Assembly (NCBI GenBank): GCA_028290595.1
Contig: JAQGJO010000423.1
Span: forward strand, 1 to 8,843
Source of the DNA: Hyphomicrobiales bacterium
GTDB taxonomy: Bacteria; Pseudomonadota; Alphaproteobacteria; Rhizobiales; Beijerinckiaceae
Length of the DNA stretch: 8,843 nt
Reading direction: 5' to 3'
Positions 5,509 to 8,843 of this stretch are shown one piece after another (within the stretch, counting starts at the first letter, position 1; each line of letters begins with the position of its first letter). The translations under genes and the position numbers were made by a program. The notes under the pieces are model-generated. The model searched no databases and had not been told where the DNA came from. It saw only the letters and a program-made list of their open reading frames with translations.

Positions 5509-7142
5509 GCGACATCCCTGGACTGAGGCCGCGCGAGCGACGCAAATGGCGGCCGAGCCTCGGGCTTGTGGTGTTTGTGGTTCTTGCCACCGTGCTGGCG
5601 CTGCCGCTGTTCAGCCTATATTTCCTCAGGATCTACGAGAACCAGCTTATCCGGCAGACCGAAGGTGAGTTGATCGCGCAAAGCGCGGCGCTTGCCGCAA
5701 CCCTGCACCGCGAGATCGAAACATCGATTCCAGCGAATGTGCCGCTCGGCGCGAAGGTTCAGCCGCGCGCAGATGCATCTCTCTCGCAAGCCGTGATCAA
5801 CGACGAACCCTATCGGCCGATCTGGCCTGAGCTCGATCTGTCCAACGGCAATGTCCTGCCGCCGCGGCCGGCCGGCCGGCCACCCGCTTCGCCGCCCGAT
5901 CCCGCCTTCGTCGCGCTCGGCGTGCGGATGGCGCCGGACCTGGTCCTGACGCAGAACCTGACGCTGGCCGGCTTCCGGCTGCTCGACCCAAGGGGCAATG
6001 TGCTGGGTGGGCGGGAGGAAGTCGGGCTTTCTCTGGCCCATATCGAAGAAGTTGCCGATGCGCTGCAGGGGCGTTTCCGCAGCGTGTTGCGCGCCCGCAT
6101 TTCGGGGCACCAGCAACCGCCGCTCGAATCGATCAGCCGCGGCGGCAGCGTGCGCGTGTTCACCGCCGTGCCGGTGATCGTGCGCGATCAGGTGGCTGCC
6201 GTTGTTTATGCCTCGCGCACGCCGAGCAGCGTCTTCAAACATCTCTATGAGCAGCGCCGAAGATTCATCCTGGCAGCGCTTTGCATGATCCTGCCGACGC
6301 TGCTGATCGGCTATGTGTTTCACCGCACCATCACCGCGCCGATGCGGGAGCTGGTCGACCGCACGCGCGCCATCGGCAGCGGCGACCGCAACGCCTTGCG
6401 GCCACTCAAACGGCACGGCACGAAAGAGTTCGCCTCGCTGTCGCAGAGCTTTCTCGACATGGCGGGACGGCTGAACCAGCGTTCGGATTTCATCTCGACT
6501 TTCGCGACCCATGTGTCGCATGAGTTGAAATCGCCGCTGACCTCGATTCAAGGCGCGGCGGAACTTCTGCGCGACGACATTGGTGCACCGACGCCGATGA
6601 GCGACAGTGACCGGCGGAAGTTCATCGACAATATCGTTGCCGACGCAGACCGGCTCACGAAAATCTCGATCCGCCTGCGTGAATTTGCCCGCGCCGACAG
6701 CCCGCTCATCGCGGGGCTTTCCAAACTGGCTTCGCCGATACCGGGCCTGCGCGCGACCTTCCCCGCGATCGATATCCAGGCGTCCGGAGATATCGACACT
6801 GCCGTGCATATGTCGGAAGAGAACCTCGCGATCGTCCTGTCCAATCTCATCGACAACGCCATGCGTCACGGTGCTACGCGGATTGATCTGGTTGCGGCCC
6901 GGCAGGAATCGATGCTGATCGTCACCGCGACCGACAATGGCGAAGGCGTTTCGCCGAACAATCGATCGCGAATTTTCGACAGCTTTTTCACCACGCGCCG
7001 CGACACCGGCGGCACGGGAATGGGCCTTGCCATCGTGCGGGCGATGCTTGACGCCCATGGCGGCGCCATACGCCTGCTTGCTTCCGACCGGGGCGCGGCT
7101 TTCGAAATCAGCATTCCTTTGGCGAATGGCGCATCGTCGTGA
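5505..7142 (+). CDS. Transmembrane sensor histidine kinase
   Basis: A 545-residue inner-membrane kinase, cognate to the regulator before it. Order of parts: a short basic cytoplasmic N-terminus, TM1 (about 19-41), a periplasmic sensor region of about 210 residues, TM2 (about 254-275, FILAALCMILPTLLIGYVF), a HAMP linker, a HisKA domain and an ATP-binding HATPase_c domain. HisKA holds HVSHELKSPLTS with phospho-His H339. HATPase_c holds N451 in the N-box NLIDNAMRHG, D477-NGEG in G1, FDSFF and GTGMGL (503-508) in G2. The catalytic set is complete. The sensor region begins RIYENQLIRQTEGELIAQ, as seen in CreC-like kinases, and contains a proline-rich patch (PPRPAGRPPASPPDP). The TTG start overlaps the regulator's TGA (TTGA) with GAGG seven bases upstream, implying translational coupling. 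The open frame extends further 5', but that part lies inside the regulator gene. The ligand is unknown. Confidence 0.93.
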   Translation: MSDIPGLRPRERRKWRPSLGLVVFVVLATVLALPLFSLYFLRIYENQLIRQTEGELIAQSAALAATLHREIETSIPANVPLGAKVQPRADASLSQAVINDEPYRPIWPELDLSNGNVLPPRPAGRPPASPPDPAFVALGVRMAPDLVLTQNLTLAGFRLLDPRGNVLGGREEVGLSLAHIEEVADALQGRFRSVLRARISGHQQPPLESISRGGSVRVFTAVPVIVRDQVAAVVYASRTPSSVFKHLYEQRRRFILAALCMILPTLLIGYVFHRTITAPMRELVDRTRAIGSGDRNALRPLKRHGTKEFASLSQSFLDMAGRLNQRSDFISTFATHVSHELKSPLTSIQGAAELLRDDIGAPTPMSDSDRRKFIDNIVADADRLTKISIRLREFARADSPLIAGLSKLASPIPGLRATFPAIDIQASGDIDTAVHMSEENLAIVLSNLIDNAMRHGATRIDLVAARQESMLIVTATDNGEGVSPNNRSRIFDSFFTTRRDTGGTGMGLAIVRAMLDAHGGAIRLLASDRGAAFEISIPLANGASS

Positions 7143-7546
7143 ACATGCCGTGGGCGACGATCGGACGGCGCGCCGGCTTGTGCCTCGTCGTTATTGCCTG
7201 CGGCCTCGTGCTGCGCGGCTTTGGCTATAGGCTCGGACTGCCTTTCATCGTGGTGAAATACGGCGGCTCCCTGCTGTGGGGCACGGCGCTCTTCTTGTTC
7301 GTGGCGGTCTGCGCCTCGAGGCAACCGCTGAAGAACATCGCATGGACTTCGCTGTCGATCGCCGTCTGCGTGGAACTATTCCGGCTTGTTCATAGCCCCT
7401 GGCTTGATGCCTTTCGCCTGACCCTGCCCGGCGCCTTGCTGCTCGGCCGGGTTTTCTCCGTCTACAACATATTGGCCTATGGCCTCGGCATAGCCCTGGG
7501 GATGGCTCTGGACCACCTGTCGCGGCGGACTTTAAGCCTTCCTTAG
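7139..7546 (+). CDS. DUF2809-type small membrane protein
   Basis: A 135-residue, mostly hydrophobic protein with about four membrane spans (roughly 11-27, 42-60, 68-85, 105-125). The pattern of the DUF2809 family is visible: LPFIVVKYGGSLLWGTALFLFVA, then ELFRLVHSPWLDAFRLTLPGALLLGRVFSVYNILAYGLGIALG. The conserved E, R and the small-residue LLG motif are in place. The function is unknown. The GTG at 7139 overlaps the kinase stop (GTGA), the same four-base coupling used one gene earlier; ATG at 7145 is a plausible alternative that would remove two residues. Its place as last gene of the operon suggests it works with the kinase or the DUF4173 protein in the membrane. A palindromic repeat follows 17 bases after the stop. 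Confidence 0.8.
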   Translation: MNMPWATIGRRAGLCLVVIACGLVLRGFGYRLGLPFIVVKYGGSLLWGTALFLFVAVCASRQPLKNIAWTSLSIAVCVELFRLVHSPWLDAFRLTLPGALLLGRVFSVYNILAYGLGIALGMALDHLSRRTLSLP

Positions 7547-7563
7547 AGCCTGACTGATAAGCC

Positions 7564-7663
7564 ACCCTCATCCGACCCTTGCTGCGCAAGGGCCACCTTC
7601 TCCCGCAAGCGGGCGAAGGAAGGGCGCGCTGAACCCTTCGCATCGCGAGGGTCGGATGAGGGT
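7564..7663. repeat. Composite palindromic repeat element (REP-like) after the operon
   Basis: Outer arms of 16 bases match perfectly: ACCCTCATCCGACCCT (7564-7579) and its reverse complement (7648-7663). Inside are two further hairpins: CCCTTGC-TGC-GCAAGGG (7576-7592), and CCTTC.CCCGC-AA-GCGGG.GAAGG (7596-7619) with one mismatched pair. The CCCTCATCCG...CCTTCTCCCGCAAGCGGG style is, from general knowledge, that of dispersed intergenic palindromes common in Hyphomicrobiales genomes; copy number cannot be checked here. It may act as a bidirectional transcription barrier or mRNA 3'-end stabiliser for the operon. There is no T-run of an ordinary intrinsic terminator. Confidence 0.85.
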
Positions 7664-7684
7664 TCTCCCACAAACGTCGGTTTA

Positions 7685-8843
7685 ATGAACGCCACTCCGC
7701 CGAATAAGGTCTGGACCGACGAGGATATCGGCAAGCTGCTGGTGGCTGCGACCATCGTTTCAGTCGCCTTCCTTGCCATCATGCTGATCCAGACGTCATG
7801 GCAGTTGCCGTTTCCCAGGACGCAGGGCGGCAGCGTGCTCGGCAACGACTTTTTCAATTTCTGGACGTTCGGCCAATCGGCGTTCACGTCCGATCCCGGC
7901 GCCTTCTATCACTGGCCCACTTACGATCTCTATCAAAAGGCCATCGGCGTCGACGAGGTCGGCCACAACTGGTCGTATCCGCCCAGCATCATGCTGCTGA
8001 CGGCGCCATTCGGCTATCTCTCCTACGTCACATCGCTGATCCTCTTCACGCTCGTTTCCATCCTGGTCTTCATATGGGTGGCGCGCGGCGACCTGCATGA
8101 TCCAAAGCTCGTCGCGCTGGCGCTCGTCTCGCCGGCGGCGATGCATTGCCTCAACTCCGGACAGAGCTCGCTGTTGACGGCGGCCGTCATCCTGGCCGCC
8201 TGGCGGCTGCTCGACAAGCGGCCAATCGTGGCGGGCATTCTGATTGGATGCCTGTCGCTGAAGCCGCAGGTTGCGGTGATGTTTCCGTTCATGCTGCTGG
8301 CGACGCAGCGCTGGAGGGTCATCGCGTCGGCGGCCGTGACATGCATCGCCATCGCGGCGCTGACGACCGCCCTGTTCGGCTTCAAGGCGTGGGAGCAATA
8401 CATTCAACTTGGCATACCAACGCAAAACCTGGTGCTGACGGATCCGACGCTCGACAGCGCCGCGATGATGCCGACGATCCTGATGACGTTCCGCCGGTTC
8501 GGATTGTCGTATGACCTGTCGATGGCGGTTCAGCTTGTCTTCTCAGTCGCAGCCGTGGTGGCGCTGCTGTGGGCATTCCGGCGGCCGCATGACGTCAACG
8601 ACAGGCGGCTGTTCGCCGTGTTCGCGGCCTGCACGGTCTGCGCCTCGCCTTATCTCCTCATCTACGATCTGGTGCCGCTGACGGTGGCAGCCATATTCCT
8701 GATGGACAAGGAACGACCTGCGGGCGTGCCGAAACTGCTTCTGCTGCTGATCTACTGGCTGGCGTTCCTGCAATTGGCGCTGGGCGACCACTTGCGCATC
8801 GCCGGCCCCGCTTTTCTGGTGCCGGTGCTGATTGCCTATCTGA
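7685..8843 (+). CDS. GT87/DUF2029-family glycosyltransferase (3' end outside window)
   Basis: An open frame of 386 codons begins with ATG at 7685 and runs off the right edge without a stop. It encodes a polytopic membrane protein with TM1 at about 17-36, then a first periplasmic loop with GNDFFNFW (53-60), WSYPPS (96-101), NSGQSS (157-162) and LKPQVAVMFPF (192-202). These motifs match the GT-C-fold GT87/DUF2029 family (which includes mycobacterial PimE), which transfer a sugar from a polyprenol-phosphate donor on the outer face of the membrane. D55 is the probable catalytic Asp by analogy. The acceptor is unknown; an envelope glycolipid or polysaccharide is likely. The ribosome binding site is poor, and the palindromic element ends only 21 bases before the start. 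The gene is 138 bases past the operon's last stop and could be a separate unit. Confidence 0.85.
   Translation, partial: MNATPPNKVWTDEDIGKLLVAATIVSVAFLAIMLIQTSWQLPFPRTQGGSVLGNDFFNFWTFGQSAFTSDPGAFYHWPTYDLYQKAIGVDEVGHNWSYPPSIMLLTAPFGYLSYVTSLILFTLVSILVFIWVARGDLHDPKLVALALVSPAAMHCLNSGQSSLLTAAVILAAWRLLDKRPIVAGILIGCLSLKPQVAVMFPFMLLATQRWRVIASAAVTCIAIAALTTALFGFKAWEQYIQLGIPTQNLVLTDPTLDSAAMMPTILMTFRRFGLSYDLSMAVQLVFSVAAVVALLWAFRRPHDVNDRRLFAVFAACTVCASPYLLIYDLVPLTVAAIFLMDKERPAGVPKLLLLLIYWLAFLQLALGDHLRIAGPAFLVPVLIAYL

Noticed and set aside
5616..7058. A 480-codon open frame on the minus strand opposite the histidine kinase
   Set aside because: The plus strand encodes all kinase motifs in order. The antisense product is Arg/His/Gln-rich and without motifs.
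7576..7619. The hairpins as ordinary intrinsic terminators
   Set aside because: The stems are strong but no T-run follows either one on either strand. They are better described as parts of the palindromic element.
7564..7663. A CRISPR array
   Set aside because: The repeats are inverted, occur once each, and have no regular spacers or cas genes nearby.
7796..8425. A 209-codon minus-strand open frame at the right end
   Set aside because: The opposite strand carries a continuous GT87-type frame with recognisable motifs. The minus frame is Gln/Arg/His-rich and motif-free.

Overview
The window looks like chromosomal DNA from a GC-rich alphaproteobacterium of the order Hyphomicrobiales (rhizobia and relatives). 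Three things point there: an Irr-type Fur-family regulator, an IalB-family periplasmic protein, and a composite palindromic repeat of a style common in that order. The organism is inferred from these family assignments, not from a database match.

Left part (1-2714, all minus strand). A gene cut by the window edge begins at 145; only its first 48 codons are visible. Upstream of it, at 251-270, is an 18/20 palindrome that could be an operator. Then come a luciferase-like flavin monooxygenase (339-1370), an exported IalB-family protein (1538-2161) and an Irr-like iron/heme regulator (2232-2714). The regulator has lost the Cys-Pro of the classical heme regulatory motif and has His-Tyr-His where Irr usually has His-His-His.

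Middle (2715-3244). A gene-poor divergent region of about 530 bp. It holds a 15-bp tandem repeat and an inverted repeat directly upstream of irr, an ICE-like box, and several short palindromes. I see no convincing gene in it.

Right part (3245-7546, plus strand). Four tightly packed genes form an apparent operon: a polytopic DUF4173-type membrane protein, an OmpR-family response regulator (GTG start, 8-base gap), a two-transmembrane sensor histidine kinase (TTG start, 4-base overlap) and a small DUF2809-type membrane protein (GTG start, 4-base overlap). This looks like a complete signalling module with two uncharacterised membrane partners, broadly like the CreBC-CreD arrangement. Its signal and targets are unknown. 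It is the best candidate here for an undescribed system.

End (7547-8843). A 100-bp composite palindromic element (7564-7663) separates the operon from a GT87/DUF2029-type polyprenol-phosphate-dependent glycosyltransferase. That gene starts at 7685 and runs off the window.
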